A stretch of DNA of 64,000 nucleotides from Hippasteria phrygiana (GCA_037893225.1 JAZGUH010000261.1:186001-250000), one strand, 5' to 3'; shown: positions 1 to 13,481, counted from the first letter of the stretch. The notes: generated by a model from the sequence alone, not told the origin. A program made the numbers and translations.

Positions 1-27
1 TTATCGGCGGCTTCTTAGAGTTAACAC
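1..27 (+). repeat. Partial satellite monomer at left edge
   Basis: This is the last 27 bases of a monomer cut by the window edge. It ends in the TTAACACG linker that elsewhere precedes class A or some class C monomers, and a class A monomer follows. The array therefore continues to the left of the window. Confidence 0.95.
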
Positions 28-1187
28 GTGTGGAGAAAATTCAAACCTCGCAATGTTTATTTTCTTCCCGGCCAACATCTGTGTGCAGATTACCTTTTAT
101 TTATTGCTCCATGCCTGTCAAATTCCCTGGGGTATGGACTTGCTTTACTCATTCATAATTGCATGAAATATCAACCAAATTCAGTAATTTTGACATGTAT
201 GGATAGCTTAGATCTGGCGCTACATGTTGCAATTATCGGCGGCTTCTTAGAGTTAAAACTTGTGGAGAAAATTAAAACCTCGCAATGTTTATTTTCTTTC
301 CGGCCAACATCTGTGTACATGTTACCGTCTATTTATTGCTCCATGCATGTCAAATTCCCTGGGGTATGGACTTGCTTTACTCATTCATAATTGCATGAAA
401 TATCAACCAAATGCAGTAATTTTGACATGTATGTATAGCTTAGATCTGGCGCTACATGTTGCAATTATCGGCGGCTTCTTAGAGTTAACACGTGTGGAGA
501 AAATTCAAACCTCGCAATGTTTATTTTCTTTCCGGCCACCCTCTGTGTGCATATTACCTTTTATTTATTGCTCCATGCCTGTCAAATTCCCTGGGGTATG
601 GACTTGCTTTACTCATTCATAATTGCATGAAATATCAACCAAATTCAGTAATTTTGACATGTATGGATAGCTTAGATCTGGCGCTACATGTTGCAATTAT
701 CGGCGGCTTCTTAGAGTTAACACTTGTGGAGAAAATTCAAACCTCGCAATGTTTATTTTCTTCCCGGCCACCATCTGTGTGCAGATTACCTTTTATTTAT
801 TGCTCCATGCCTGTCAAATTCCCTGGGGTATGGACTTGCTTTACTCATTCATAATTGCATGAAATATCAACCAAATTCAGTAATTTTGACATGTATGGAT
901 AGCTTAGATCTGGCGCTACATGTTGCAATTATCGGCGGCTTCTTAGAGTTAACACTTGTGGAGAAAATTCAAACCTCGCAATGTTTATTTTCTTTCCGGC
1001 CACCCTCTGTGTGCATATTACCTTTTATTTATTGCTCCATGCCTGTCAAATTCCCTGGGGTATGGACTTGCTTTACTCATTCATAATTGCATGAAATATC
1101 AACCAAATTCAGTAATTTTGACATGTATGCATAGCTTAGATCTGGCGCTACATGTTGCAATTATCGGCGGCTTCTTAGAGTTAACAC
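28..1187 (+). repeat. HOR copy, 5-mer A-B-C-D-C
   Basis: Five monomers (1160 bp). The last C carries GTATGCATAG at offset 175 (around 1128), a variant that elsewhere belongs to DM monomers. It may therefore be a C/DM hybrid from which one monomer has been removed relative to the six-monomer form. Confidence 0.8.
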
Positions 1188-2347
1188 GTGTGGAGAAAAT
1201 TCAAACCTCGCAATGTTTATTTTCTTCCCGGCCAACATCTGTGTGCAGATTACCTTTTATTTATTGCTCCATGCCTGTCAAATTCCCTGGGGTATGGACT
1301 TGCTTTACCCATTCATAATTGCATGAAATATCAACCAAATTCAGTAATTTTGACATGTATGGATAGCTTAGATCTGGCGCTACATGTTGCAATTATCGGC
1401 GGCTTCTTAGAGTTAAAACTTGTGGAGAAAATTAAAACCTCGCAATGTTTATTTTCTTTCCGGCCAACATCTGTGTACATGTTACCGTCTATTTATTGCT
1501 CCATGCATGTCAAATTCCCTGGGGTATGGACTTGCTTTACTCATTCATAATTGCATGAAATATCAACCAAATGCAGTAATTTTGACATGTATGTATAGCT
1601 TAGATCTGGCGCTACATGTTGCAATTATCGGCGGCTTCTTAGAGTTAACACGTGTGGAGAAAATTCAAACCTCGCAATGTTTATTTTCTTTCCGGCCACC
1701 CTCTGTGTGCATATTACCTTTTATTTATTGCTCCATGCCTGTCAAATTCCCTGGGGTATGGACTTGCTTTACTCATTCATAATTGCATGAAATATCAACC
1801 AAATTCAGTAATTTTGACATGTATGGATAGCTTAGATCTGGCGCTACATGTTGCAATTATCGGCGGCTTCTTAGAGTTAACACTTGTGGAGAAAATTCAA
1901 ACCTCGCAATGTTTATTTTCTTTCCGGCCACCCTCTGTGTGCATATTACCTTTTATTTATTGCTCCATGCCTGTCAAATTCCCTGGGGTATGGACTTGCT
2001 TTACTCATTCATAATTGCATGACATATCAACCAAATTCAGTAATTTTGACATGTATGGATAGCTTAGATCTGGCGCTACATGTTGCAATTATCGGCGGCT
2101 TCTTAGAGTTAACACTTGTGGAGAAAATTCAAACCTCGCAATGTTTATTTTCTTCCCGGCCACCATCTGTGTGCAGATTACCTTTTATTTATTGCTCCAT
2201 GCCTGTCAAATTCCATGTGGTATGGACTTGCTTTACTCATTCATAATTGCATGAAATATCAACCAAATTCAGTAATGTTGACATGTATGCATAGCTTAGA
2301 TCTGGCGCTACATGTTGCAATTATCGGCGGCTTCTTAGAGTTAACAC
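1188..2347 (+). repeat. HOR copy, 5-mer A-B-C-CT-DM
   Basis: Five monomers (1160 bp). Compared with the two copies that follow, it lacks the D between C and CT. Private changes include ACCCATTC near 1306-1313 in the A monomer and TAATGTTGACATG near 2274 in the DM monomer. Confidence 0.85.
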
Positions 2348-3739
2348 GTGTGGAGAAAATTCAAACCTCGCAATGTTTATTTTCTTCCCGGCCAACATCT
2401 GTGTGCAGATTACCTTTTATTTATTGCTCCATGCCTGTCAAATTCCCTGGGGTATGGACTTGCTTTACTCATTCATAATTGCATGAAATATCAACCAAAT
2501 TCAGTAATTTTGACATGTATGGATAGCTTAGATCTGGCGCTACATGTTGCAATTATCGGCGGCTTCTTAGAGTTAAAACTTGTGGAGAAAATTCAAACCT
2601 CGCAATGTTTATTTTCTTTCCGGCCAACATCTGTGTACATGTTACCGTCTATTTATTGCTCCATGCATGTCAAATTCCCTGGGGTATGGACTTGCTTTAC
2701 TCATTCATAATTGCATGAAATATCAACCAAATGCAGTAATTTTGACATGTATGTATAGCTTAGATCTGGCGCTACATGTTGCAATTATCGGCGGCTTCTT
2801 AGAGTTAACACGTGTGGAGAAAATTCAAACCTCGCAATGTTTATTTTCTTTCCGGCCACCCTCTGTGTGCATATTACCTTTTATTTATTGCTCCATGCCT
2901 GTCAAATTCCCTGGGGTATGGACTTGCTTTACTCATTCATAATTGCATGAAATATCAACCAAATTCAGTAATTTTGACATGTATGGATAGCTTAGATCTG
3001 GCGCTACATGTTGCAATTATCGGCGGCTTCTTAGAGTTAACACTTGTGGAGAAAATTCAAACCTCGCAATGTTTATTTTCTTCCCGGCCACCATCTGTGT
3101 GCAGATTACCTTTTATTTATTGCTCCATGCCTGTCAAATTCCCTGGGGTATGGACTTGCTTTACTCATTCATAATTGCATGAAATATCAACCAAATTCAG
3201 TAATTTTGACATGTATGGATAGCTTAGATCTGGCGCTACATGTTGCAATTATCGGCGGCTTCTTAGAGTTAACACTTGTGGAGAAAATTCAAACCTCGCA
3301 ATGTTTATTTTCTTTCCGGCCACCCTCTGTGTGCATATTACCTTTTATTTATTGCTCCATGCCTGTCAAATTCCCTGGGGTATGGACTTGCTTTACTCAT
3401 TCATAATTGCATGACATATCAACCAAATTCAGTAATTTTGACATGTATGGATAGCTTAGATCTGGCGCTACATGTTGCAATTATCGGCGGCTTCTTAGAG
3501 TTAACACTTGTGGAGAAAATTCAAACCTCGCAATGTTTATTTTCTTCCCGGCCACCATCTGTGTGCAGATTACCTTTTATTTATTGCTCCATGCCTGTCA
3601 AATTCCATGTGGTATGGACTTGCTTTACTCATTCATAATTGCATGAAATATCAACCAAATTCAGTAATTTTGACATGTATGCATAGCTTAGATCTGGCGC
3701 TACATGTTGCAATTATCGGCGGCTTCTTAGAGTTAACAC
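2348..3739 (+). repeat. HOR copy, complete 6-mer A-B-C-D-CT-DM
   Basis: Six monomers (1392 bp). The B monomer here has the C15 form (AAATTCAAACC). In the next copy B has A15 (AAATTAAAACC), which gives a marker between otherwise near-identical copies. Confidence 0.88.
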
Positions 3740-5131
3740 GTGTGGAGAAAATTCAAACCTCGCAATGTTTATTTTCTTCCCGGCCAACATCTGTGTGCAG
3801 ATTACCTTTTATTTATTGCTCCATGCCTGTCAAATTCCCTGGGGTATGGACTTGCTTTACTCATTCATAATTGCATGAAATATCAACCAAATTCAGTAAT
3901 TTTGACATGTATGGATAGCTTAGATCTGGCGCTACATGTTGCAATTATCGGCGGCTTCTTAGAGTTAAAACTTGTGGAGAAAATTAAAACCTCGCAATGT
4001 TTATTTTCTTTCCGGCCAACATCTGTGTACATGTTACCGTCTATTTATTGCTCCATGCATGTCAAATTCCCTGGGGTATGGACTTGCTTTACTCATTCAT
4101 AATTGCATGAAATATCAACCAAATGCAGTAATTTTGACATGTATGTATAGCTTAGATCTGGCGCTACATGTTGCAATTATCGGCGGCTTCTTAGAGTTAA
4201 CACGTGTGGAGAAAATTCAAACCTCGCAATGTTTATTTTCTTTCCGGCCACCCTCTGTGTGCATATTACCTTTTATTTATTGCTCCATGCCTGTCAAATT
4301 CCCTGGGGTATGGACTTGCTTTACTCATTCATAATTGCATGAAATATCAACCAAATTCAGTAATTTTGACATGTATGGATAGCTTAGATCTGGCGCTACA
4401 TGTTGCAATTATCGGCGGCTTCTTAGAGTTAACACTTGTGGAGAAAATTCAAACCTCGCAATGTTTATTTTCTTCCCGGCCACCATCTGTGTGCAGATTA
4501 CCTTTTATTTATTGCTCCATGCCTGTCAAATTCCCTGGGGTATGGACTTGCTTTACTCATTCATAATTGCATGAAATATCAACCAAATTCAGTAATTTTG
4601 ACATGTATGGATAGCTTAGATCTGGCGCTACATGTTGCAATTATCGGCGGCTTCTTAGAGTTAACACTTGTGGAGAAAATTCAAACCTCGCAATGTTTAT
4701 TTTCTTTCCGGCCACCCTCTGTGTGCATATTACCTTTTATTTATTGCTCCATGCCTGTCAAATTCCCTGGGGTATGGACTTGCTTTACTCATTCATAATT
4801 GCATGACATATCAACCAAATTCAGTAATTTTGACATGTATGGATAGCTTAGATCTGGCGCTACATGTTGCAATTATCGGCGGCTTCTTAGAGTTAACACT
4901 TGTGGAGAAAATTCAAACCTCGCAATGTTTATTTTCTTCCCGGCCACCATCTGTGTGCAGATTACCTTTTATTTATTGCTCCATGCCTGTCAAATTCCAT
5001 GTGGTATGGACTTGCTTTACTCATTCATAATTGCATGAAATATCAACCAAATTCAGTAATTTTGACATGTATGCATAGCTTAGATCTGGCGCTACATGTT
5101 GCAATTATCGGCGGCTTCTTAGAGTTAAAAC
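3740..5131 (+). repeat. HOR copy, complete 6-mer A-B-C-D-CT-DM
   Basis: Six monomers (1392 bp), tandem with the preceding copy. The final DM keeps GTATGCATAG at offset 175 but ends in the TTAAAACTT linker typical of class A, and a B monomer follows directly. This is the joint of a one-monomer deletion. Confidence 0.88.
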
Positions 5132-5595
5132 TTGTGGAGAAAATTAAAACCTCGCAATGTTTATTTTCTTTCCGGCCAACATCTGTGTACATGTTACCGT
5201 CTATTTATTGCTCCATGCATGTCAAATTCCCTGGGGTATGGACTTGCTTTACTCATTCATAATTGCATGAAATATCAACCAAATGCAGTAATTTTGACAT
5301 GTATGTATAGCTTAGATCTGGCGCTACATGTTGCAATTATCGGCGGCTTCTTAGAGTTAACACGTGTGGAGAAAATTCAAACCTCGCAATGTTTATTTTC
5401 TTTCCGGCCACCCTCTGTGTGCATATTACCTTTTATTTATTGCTCCATGCCTGTCAAATTCCCTGGGGTATGGACTTGCTTTACTCATTCATAATTGCAT
5501 GAAATATCAACCAAATTCAGTAATTTTGACATGTATGGATAGCTTAGATCTGGCGCTACATGTTGCAATTATCGGCGGCTTCTTAGAGTTAACAC

Positions 5596-8147
5596 TTGTG
5601 GAGAAAATTCAAACCTCGCAATGTTTATTTTCTTCCCGGCCACCATCTGTGTGCAGATTACCTTTTATTTATTGCTCCATGCCTGTCAAATTCCCTGGGG
5701 TATGGACTTGCTTTACTCATTCATAATTGCATGAAATATCAACCAAATTCAGTAATTTTGACATGTATGGATAGCTTAGATCTGGCGCTACATGTTGCAA
5801 TTATCGGCGGCTTCTTAGAGTTAAAACTTGTGGAGAAAATTCAAACCTCGCAATGTTTATTTTCTTTCCGGCCAACATCTGTGTACATGTTACCGTCTAT
5901 TTATTGCTCCATGCCTGTCAAATTCCCTGGGGTATGGACTTGCTTTACTCATTCATAATTGCATGAAATATCAACCAAATTCAGTAATTTTGACATGTAT
6001 GGATAGCTTAGATCTGGCGCTACATGTTGCAATTATCGGCGGCTTCTTAGAGTTAACACTTGTGGAGAAAATTCAAACCTCGCAATGTTTATTTTCTTTC
6101 CGGCCACCCTCTGTGTGCATATTACCTTTTATTTATTGCTCCATGCCTGTCAAATTCCCTGGGGTATGGACTTGCTTTACTCATTCATAATTGCATGAAA
6201 TATCAACCAAATTCAGTAATTTTGACATGTATGGATAGCTTAGATCTGGCGCTACATGTTGCAATTATCGGCGGCTTCTTAGAGTTAACACTTGTGGAGA
6301 AAATTCAAACCTCGCAATGTTTATTTTCTTCCCGGCCACCATCTGTGTGCAGATTACCTTTTATTTATTGCTCCATGCCTGTCAAATTGCCTGGGGTATG
6401 GACTTGCTTTACTCATTCATAATTGCATGAAATATCAACCAAATTCAGTAATTTTGACATGTATGGATAGCTTAGATCTGGCGCTACATGTTGCAATTAT
6501 CGGCGGCTTCTTAGAGTTAACACTTGTGGAGAAAATTCAAACCTCGCAATGTTTATTTTCTTCCCGGCCACCATCTGTGAGCAGATTACCTTTTATTTAT
6601 TGCTCCATGCCTGTCAAATTCCCTGGGGTATGGACTTGCTTTACTCATTCATAATTGCATGAAATATCAACCAAATTCAGTAATTTTGACATGTATGGAT
6701 AGCTTAGAGCTGGCGCTACATGTTGCAATTATCGGCGGCTTCTTAGAGTTAAAACTTGTGGAGAAAATTCAAACCTCGCAATGTTTATTTTCTTCCCGGC
6801 CACCATCTGTGTGCAGATTACCTTTTATTTATTGCTCCATGCCTGTCAAATTCCCTGTGGTATGGACTTGCTTTACTCATTCATAATTGCATGAAATATC
6901 AACCAAATTCAGTAATTTTGACATGTATGGATAGCTTAGATCTGGCGCTACATGTTGCAATTATCGGCGGCTTCTTAGAGTTAACACTTGTGGAGAAAAT
7001 TCAAACCTCGCAATGTTTATTTTCTTCCCGGCCACCATCTGTGTGCAGATTACCTTTTATTTATTGCTCCATGCCTGTCAAATTCCCTGGGGTATGGACT
7101 TGCTTTACTCATTCATAATTGCATGAAATATCAACCAAATTCAGTAATTTTGACATGTATGGATAGCTTAGATCTGGCGCTACATGTTGCAATTATCGGC
7201 GGCTTCTTAGAGTTAAAACTTGTGGAGAAAATTCAAACCTCGCAATGTTTATTTTCTTTCCGGCCAACATCTGTGTACATGTTACCGTCTATTTATTGCT
7301 CCATGCCTGTCAAATTCCCTGGGGTATGGACTTGCTTTACTCATTCATAATTGCATGAAATATCAACCAAATTCAGTAATTTTGACATGTATGGATAGCT
7401 TAGATCTGGCGCTACATGTTGCAAATATCGGCGGCTTCTTAGAGTTAACACTTGTGGAGAAAATTCAAACCTCGCAATGTTTATTTTCTTTCCGGCCACC
7501 CTCTGTGTGCATATTACCTTTTATTTATTGCTCCATGCCTGTCAAATTCCCTGGGGTATGGACTTGCTTTACTCATTCATAATTGCATGAAATATCAACC
7601 AAATTCAGTAATGTTGACATGTATGGATAGCTTAGATCTGGCGCTACATGTTGCAATTATCGGCGGCTTCTTAGAGTTAACACTTGTGGAGAAAATTCAA
7701 ACCTCGCAATGTTTATTTTCTTCCCGGCCACCATCTGTGTGCAGATTACCTTTTATTTATTGCTCCATGCCTGTCAAATTCCCTGGGGTATGGACTTGCT
7801 TTACTCATTCATAATTGCATGAAATATCAACCAAATTCAGTAATTTTGACATGTATGGATAGCTTAGATCTGGCGCTACATGTTGCAATTATCGGCGGCT
7901 TCTTAGAGTTAACACTTGTGGAGAAAATTCAAACCTCGCAATGTTTATTTTCTTCCCGGCCACCATCTGTGTGCAGGTTACCTTTTATTTATTGCTCCAT
8001 GCCTGTCAAATTCCATGTGGTATGGACTTGCTTTACTCATTCATAATTGCATGAAATATCAACCAAATTCAGTAATTTTGACATGTATGGATAGCTTAGA
8101 TCTGGCGCTACATGTTGCAATTATCGGCGGCTTCTTAGAGTTAACAC
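5596..8147 (+). repeat. Two 1392-bp-spaced blocks starting D-B2-C-D
   Basis: Monomers D B2 C D D* DW (5596-6987) are followed by D B2 C D E (6988-8147); the D B2 C D order recurs at a spacing of exactly 1392 bp. The D* monomer at 6524 has GTGAGC and also AGAGCTGG in place of AGATCTGG, so it lacks the BglII site present in nearly every other monomer. The same D* DW D B2 run reappears at 12322 and 30182. Confidence 0.8.
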
Positions 8148-8843
8148 GTGTGGAGAAAATTCAAACCTCGCAATGTTTATTTTCTTCCCGGCCAACATCT
8201 GTGTGCAGATTACCTTTTATTTATTGCTCCATGCCTGTCAAATTCCCTGGGGTATGGACTTGCTTTACTCATTCATAATTGCATGAAATATCAACCAAAT
8301 TCAGTAATTTTGACATGTATGGATAGCTTAGATCTGGCGCTACATGTTGCAATTATCGGCGGCTTCTTAGAGTTAACACGTGTGGAGAAAATTCAAACCT
8401 CGCAATGTTTATTTTCTTCCCGGCCAACATCTGTGTGCAGATTACCTTTTATTTATTGCTCCATGCCTGTCAAATTCCCTGGGGTATGGACTTGCTTTAC
8501 TCATTCATAATTGCATGAAATATCAACCAAATTCAGTAATTTTGACATGTATGGATAGCTTAGATCTGGCGCTACATGTTGCAATTATCGGCGGCTTCTT
8601 AGAGTTAACACGTGTGGAGAAAATTCAAACCTCGCAATGTTTATTTTCTTCCCGGCCAACATCTGTGTGCAGATTACCTTTTATTTATTGCTCCATGCCT
8701 GTCAAATTCCCTGGGGTATGGACTTGCTTTACTCATTCATAATTGCATGAAATATCAACCAAATTCAGTAATTTTGACATGTATGGATAGCTTAGATCTG
8801 GCGCTACATGTTGCAATTATCGGCGGCTTCTTAGAGTTAAAAC
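8148..8843 (+). repeat. Three consecutive class A monomers
   Basis: Monomers at 8148, 8380 and 8612 are all class A with the ACACGTGT linker before each. By eye they differ only in the final linker of the third copy, which becomes TTAAAACTT before class G. This is a local single-monomer amplification. Confidence 0.85.
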
Positions 8844-10930
8844 TTGTGGAGAAAATTAAAACCTCGCAATGTTTATTTTCTTTCCGGCCAACATCTGTGT
8901 GCATATTACCTTCTATTTATTGCTCCATGCCTGTCAAATTCCCTAGGGTATGACTTGCTTTACTCATTCATAATTGCATGAAATATCAACCAAATACAGT
9001 AATGTTGACATGTATGGATAGCTTAGATCTGGCGCTACATGTTGCAATTATCGGCGGCTTCTTAGAGTTAACACTTGTGGAGAAAATTCAAACCTCGCAA
9101 TGTTTATTTTCTTCCCGGCCACCATCTGTGTGCAGATTACCTTTTATTTATTGCTCCATGCCTGTCAAATTCCCTGGGGTATGGACTTGCTTTACTCATT
9201 CATAATTGCATGAAATATCAACCAAATTCAGTAATTTTGACATGTATGGATAGCTTAGATCTGGCGCTACATGTTGCAATTATCGGCGGCTTCTTAGAGT
9301 TAACACTTGTGGAGAAAATTCAAACCTCGCAATGTTTATTTTCTTCCCGGCCACCATCTGTGTGCAGGTTACCTTTTATTTATTGCTCCATGCCTGTCAA
9401 ATTCCATGTGGTATGGACTTGCTTTACTCATTCATAATTGCATGAAATATCAACCAAATTCAGTAATTTTGACATGTATGGATAGCTTAGATCTGGCGCT
9501 ACATGTTGCAATTATCGGCGGCTTCTTAGAGTTAACACGTGTGGAGAAAATTCAAACCTCGCAATGTTTATTTTCTTCCCGGCCAACATCTGTGTGCAGA
9601 TTACCTTTTATTTATTGCTCCATGCCTGTCAAATTCCCTGGGGTATGGACTTGCTTTACTCATTCATAATTGCATGAAATATCAACCAAATTCAGTAATT
9701 TTGACATGTATGGATAGCTTAGATCTGGCGCTACATGTTGCAATTATCGGCGGCTTCTTAGAGTTAAAACTTGTGGAGAAAATTCAAACCTCGCAATGTT
9801 TATTTTCTTTTCGGCCAACATCTGTGTACATGTTACCGTCTATTTATTGCTCCATGCATGTCAAATTCCCTGGGGTATGGACTTGCTTTACTCATTCATA
9901 ATTGCATGAAATATCAACCAAATTCAGTAATTTTGACATGTATGGATAGCTTAGATCTGGCGCTACATGTTGCAATTATCGGCGGCTTCTTAGAGTTAAC
10001 ACTTGTGGAGAAAATTCAAACCTCGCAATGTTTATTTTCTTCCCGGCCACCATCTGTGAGCAGATTACCTTTTATTTATTGCTCCATGCCTGTCAAATTC
10101 CCTGGGGTATGGACTTGCTTTACTCATTCATAATTGCATGAAATATCAACCAAATGCAGTAATTTTGACATGTATGGATAGCTTAGATCTGGCGCTACAT
10201 GTTGCAATTATCGGCGGCTTCTTAGAGTTAACACGTGTGGAGAAAATTCAAACCTCGCAATGTTTATTTTCTTCCCGGCCAACATCTGTGTGCAGATTAC
10301 CTTTTATTTATTGCTCCATGCCTGTCAAATTCCCTGGGGTATGGACTTGCTTTACTCATTCATAATTGCATGAAATATCAACCAAATTCAGTAATTTTGA
10401 CATGTATGGATAGCTTAGATCTGGCGCTACATGTTGCAATTATCGGCGGCTTCTTAGAGTTAAAACTTGTGGAGAAAATTAAAACCTCGCAATGTTTATT
10501 TTCTTTCCGGCCAACATCTGTGTGCATATTACCTTCTATTTATTGCTCCATGCCTGTCAAATTCCCTGGGGTATGGACTTGCTTTACTCATTCATAATTG
10601 CATGAAATATCAACCAAATTCAGTAATTTTGACATGTATGGATAGCTTAGATCTGGCGCTACATGTTGCAATTATCGGCGGCTTCTTAGAGTTAACACTT
10701 GTGGAGAAAATTCAAACCTCGCAATGTTTATTTTCTTCCCGGCCACCATCTGTGTGCAGGTTACCTTTTATTTATTGCTCCATGCCTGTCAAATTCCATG
10801 TGGTATGGACTTGCTTTACTCATTCATAATTGCATGAAATATCAACCAAATTCAGTAATTTTGACATGTATGGATAGCTTAGATCTGGCGCTACATGTTG
10901 CAATTATCGGCGGCTTCTTAGAGTTAACAC
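8612..10930 (+). repeat. 2319-bp 10-mer repeat, copy 1
   Basis: Order A G D E A B D* A G E. It includes a B monomer with the private change CTTTTCGGCC (around 9807), shared only with the B at 12090 in the second copy. Confidence 0.85.
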
Positions 10931-12553
10931 GTGTGGAGAAAATTCAAACCTCGCAATGTTTATTTTCTTCCCGGCCAACATCTGTGTGCAGATTACCTTT
11001 TATTTATTGCTCCATGCCTGTCAAATTCCCTGGGGTATGGACTTGCTTTACTCATTCATAATTGCATGAAATATCAACCAAATTCAGTAATTTTGACATG
11101 TATGGATAGCTTAGATCTGGCGCTACATGTTGCAATTATCGGCGGCTTCTTAGAGTTAAAACTTGTGGAGAAAATTCAAACCTCGCAATGTTTATTTTCT
11201 TTCCGGCCAACATCTGTGTGCATATTACCTTCTATTTATTGCTCCATGCCTGTCAAATTCCCTAGGGTATGACTTGCTTTACTCATTCATAATTGCATGA
11301 AATATCAACCAAATACAGTAATGTTGACATGTATGGATAGCTTAGATCTGGCGCTACATGTTGCAATTATCGGCGGCTTCTTAGAGTTAACACTTGTGGA
11401 GAAAATTCAAACCTCGCAATGTTTATTTTCTTCCCGGCCACCATCTGTGTGCAGATTACCTTTTATTTATTGCTCCATGCCTGTCAAATTCCCTGGGGTA
11501 TGGACTTGCTTTACTCATTCATAATTGCATGAAATATCAACCAAATTCAGTAATTTTGACATGTATGGATAGCTTAGATCTGGCGCTACATGTTGCAATT
11601 ATCGGCGGCTTCTTAGAGTTAACACTTGTGGAGAAAATTCAAACCTCGCAATGTTTATTTTCTTCCCGGCCACCATCTGTGTGCAGGTTACCTTTTATTT
11701 ATTGCTCCATGCCTGTCAAATTCCATGTGGTATGGACTTGCTTTACTCATTCATAATTGCATGAAATATCAACCAAATTCAGTAATTTTGACATGTATGG
11801 ATAGCTTAGATCTGGCGCTACATGTTGCAATTATCGGCGGCTTCTTAGAGTTAACACGTGTGGAGAAAATTCAAACCTCGCAATGTTTATTTTCTTCCCG
11901 GCCAACATCTGTGTGCAGATTACCTTTTATTTATTGCTCCATGCCTGTCAAATTCCCTGGGGTATGGACTTGCTTTACTCATTCATAATTGCATGAAATA
12001 TCAACCAAATTCAGTAATTTTGACATGTATGGATAGCTTAGATCTGGCGCTACATGTTGCAATTATCGGCGGCTTCTTAGAGTTAAAACTTGTGGAGAAA
12101 ATTCAAACCTCGCAATGTTTATTTTCTTTTCGGCCAACATCTGTGTACATGTTACCGTCTATTTATTGCTCCATGCATGTCAAATTCCCTGGGGTATGGA
12201 CTTGCTTTACTCATTCATAATTGCATGAAATATCAACCAAATTCAGTAATTTTGACATGTATGGATAGCTTAGATCTGGCGCTACATGTTGCAATTATCG
12301 GCGGCTTCTTAGAGTTAACACTTGTGGAGAAAATTCAAACCTCGCAATGTTTATTTTCTTCCCGGCCACCATCTGTGAGCAGATTACCTTTTATTTATTG
12401 CTCCATGCCTGTCAAATTCCCTGGGGTATGGACTTGCTTTACTCATTCATAATTGCATGAAATATCAACCAAATTCAGTAATTTTGACATGTATGGATAG
12501 CTTAGAGCTGGCGCTACATGTTGCAATTATCGGCGGCTTCTTAGAGTTAAAAC
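10931..12553 (+). repeat. 2319-bp 10-mer repeat, copy 2 (first 7 monomers)
   Basis: Order A G D E A B D*, matching 8612-10234 monomer for monomer at a displacement of 2319 bp (10 x 232 minus 1). After D* the order departs into DW D B2 CT, which matches domain I (6756 onwards). The right edge of this copy is therefore a junction with domain I-type sequence. Confidence 0.83.
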
Positions 12554-13481
12554 TTGTGGAGAAAATTCAAACCTCGCAATGTTTATTTTCTTCCCGGCCA
12601 CCATCTGTGTGCAGATTACCTTTTATTTATTGCTCCATGCCTGTCAAATTCCCTGTGGTATGGACTTGCTTTACTCATTCATAATTGCATGAAATATCAA
12701 CCAAATTCAGTAATTTTGACATGTATGGATAGCTTAGATCTGGCGCTACATGTTGCAATTATCGGCGGCTTCTTAGAGTTAACACTTGTGGAGAAAATTC
12801 AAACCTCGCAATGTTTATTTTCTTCCCGGCCACCATCTGTGTGCAGATTACCTTTTATTTATTGCTCCATGCCTGTCAAATTCCCTGGGGTATGGACTTG
12901 CTTTACTCATTCATAATTGCATGAAATATCAACCAAATTCAGTAATTTTGACATGTATGGATAGCTTAGATCTGGCGCTACATGTTGCAATTATCGGCGG
13001 CTTCTTAGAGTTAAAACTTGTGGAGAAAATTCAAACCTCGCAATGTTTATTTTCTTTCCGGCCAACATCTGTGTACATGTTACCGTCTATTTATTGCTCC
13101 ATGCCTGTCAAATTCCCTGGGGTATGGACTTGCTTTACTCATTCATAATTGCATGAAATATCAACCAAATTCAGTAATTTTGACATGTATGGATAGCTTA
13201 GATCTGGCGCTACATGTTGCAATTATCGGCGGCTTCTTAGAGTTAACACTTGTGGAGAAAATTCAAACCTCGCAATGTTTATTTTCTTTCCGGCCACCCT
13301 CTGTGTGCATATTACCTTTTATTTATTGCTCCATGCCTGTCAAATTCCCTGGGGTATGGACTTGCTTTACTCATTCATAATTGCATGACATATCAACCAA
13401 ATTGAGTAATTTTGACATGTATGGATAGCTTAGATCTGGCGCTACATGTTGCAATTATCGGCGGCTTCTTAGAGTTAACAC

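Larger units (their letters stand above)
28..7683 (+). repeat. Domain I: 5/6-mer higher-order repeat
   Basis: Thirty-three monomers, all 232 bp, in the order A B C D C / A B C CT DM / A B C D CT DM / A B C D CT DM / B C D B2 C D D* DW / D B2 C. The repeating core is A B C D CT DM (1392 bp), with shorter versions lacking one monomer. No 231-bp monomers occur here. Class A and some class C monomers are preceded by the palindromic linker ACACGTGT. The C-to-D and B-to-C junctions carry the same linker variants in each copy, so the order was copied as a block and did not arise by independent mutation. Confidence 0.9.
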
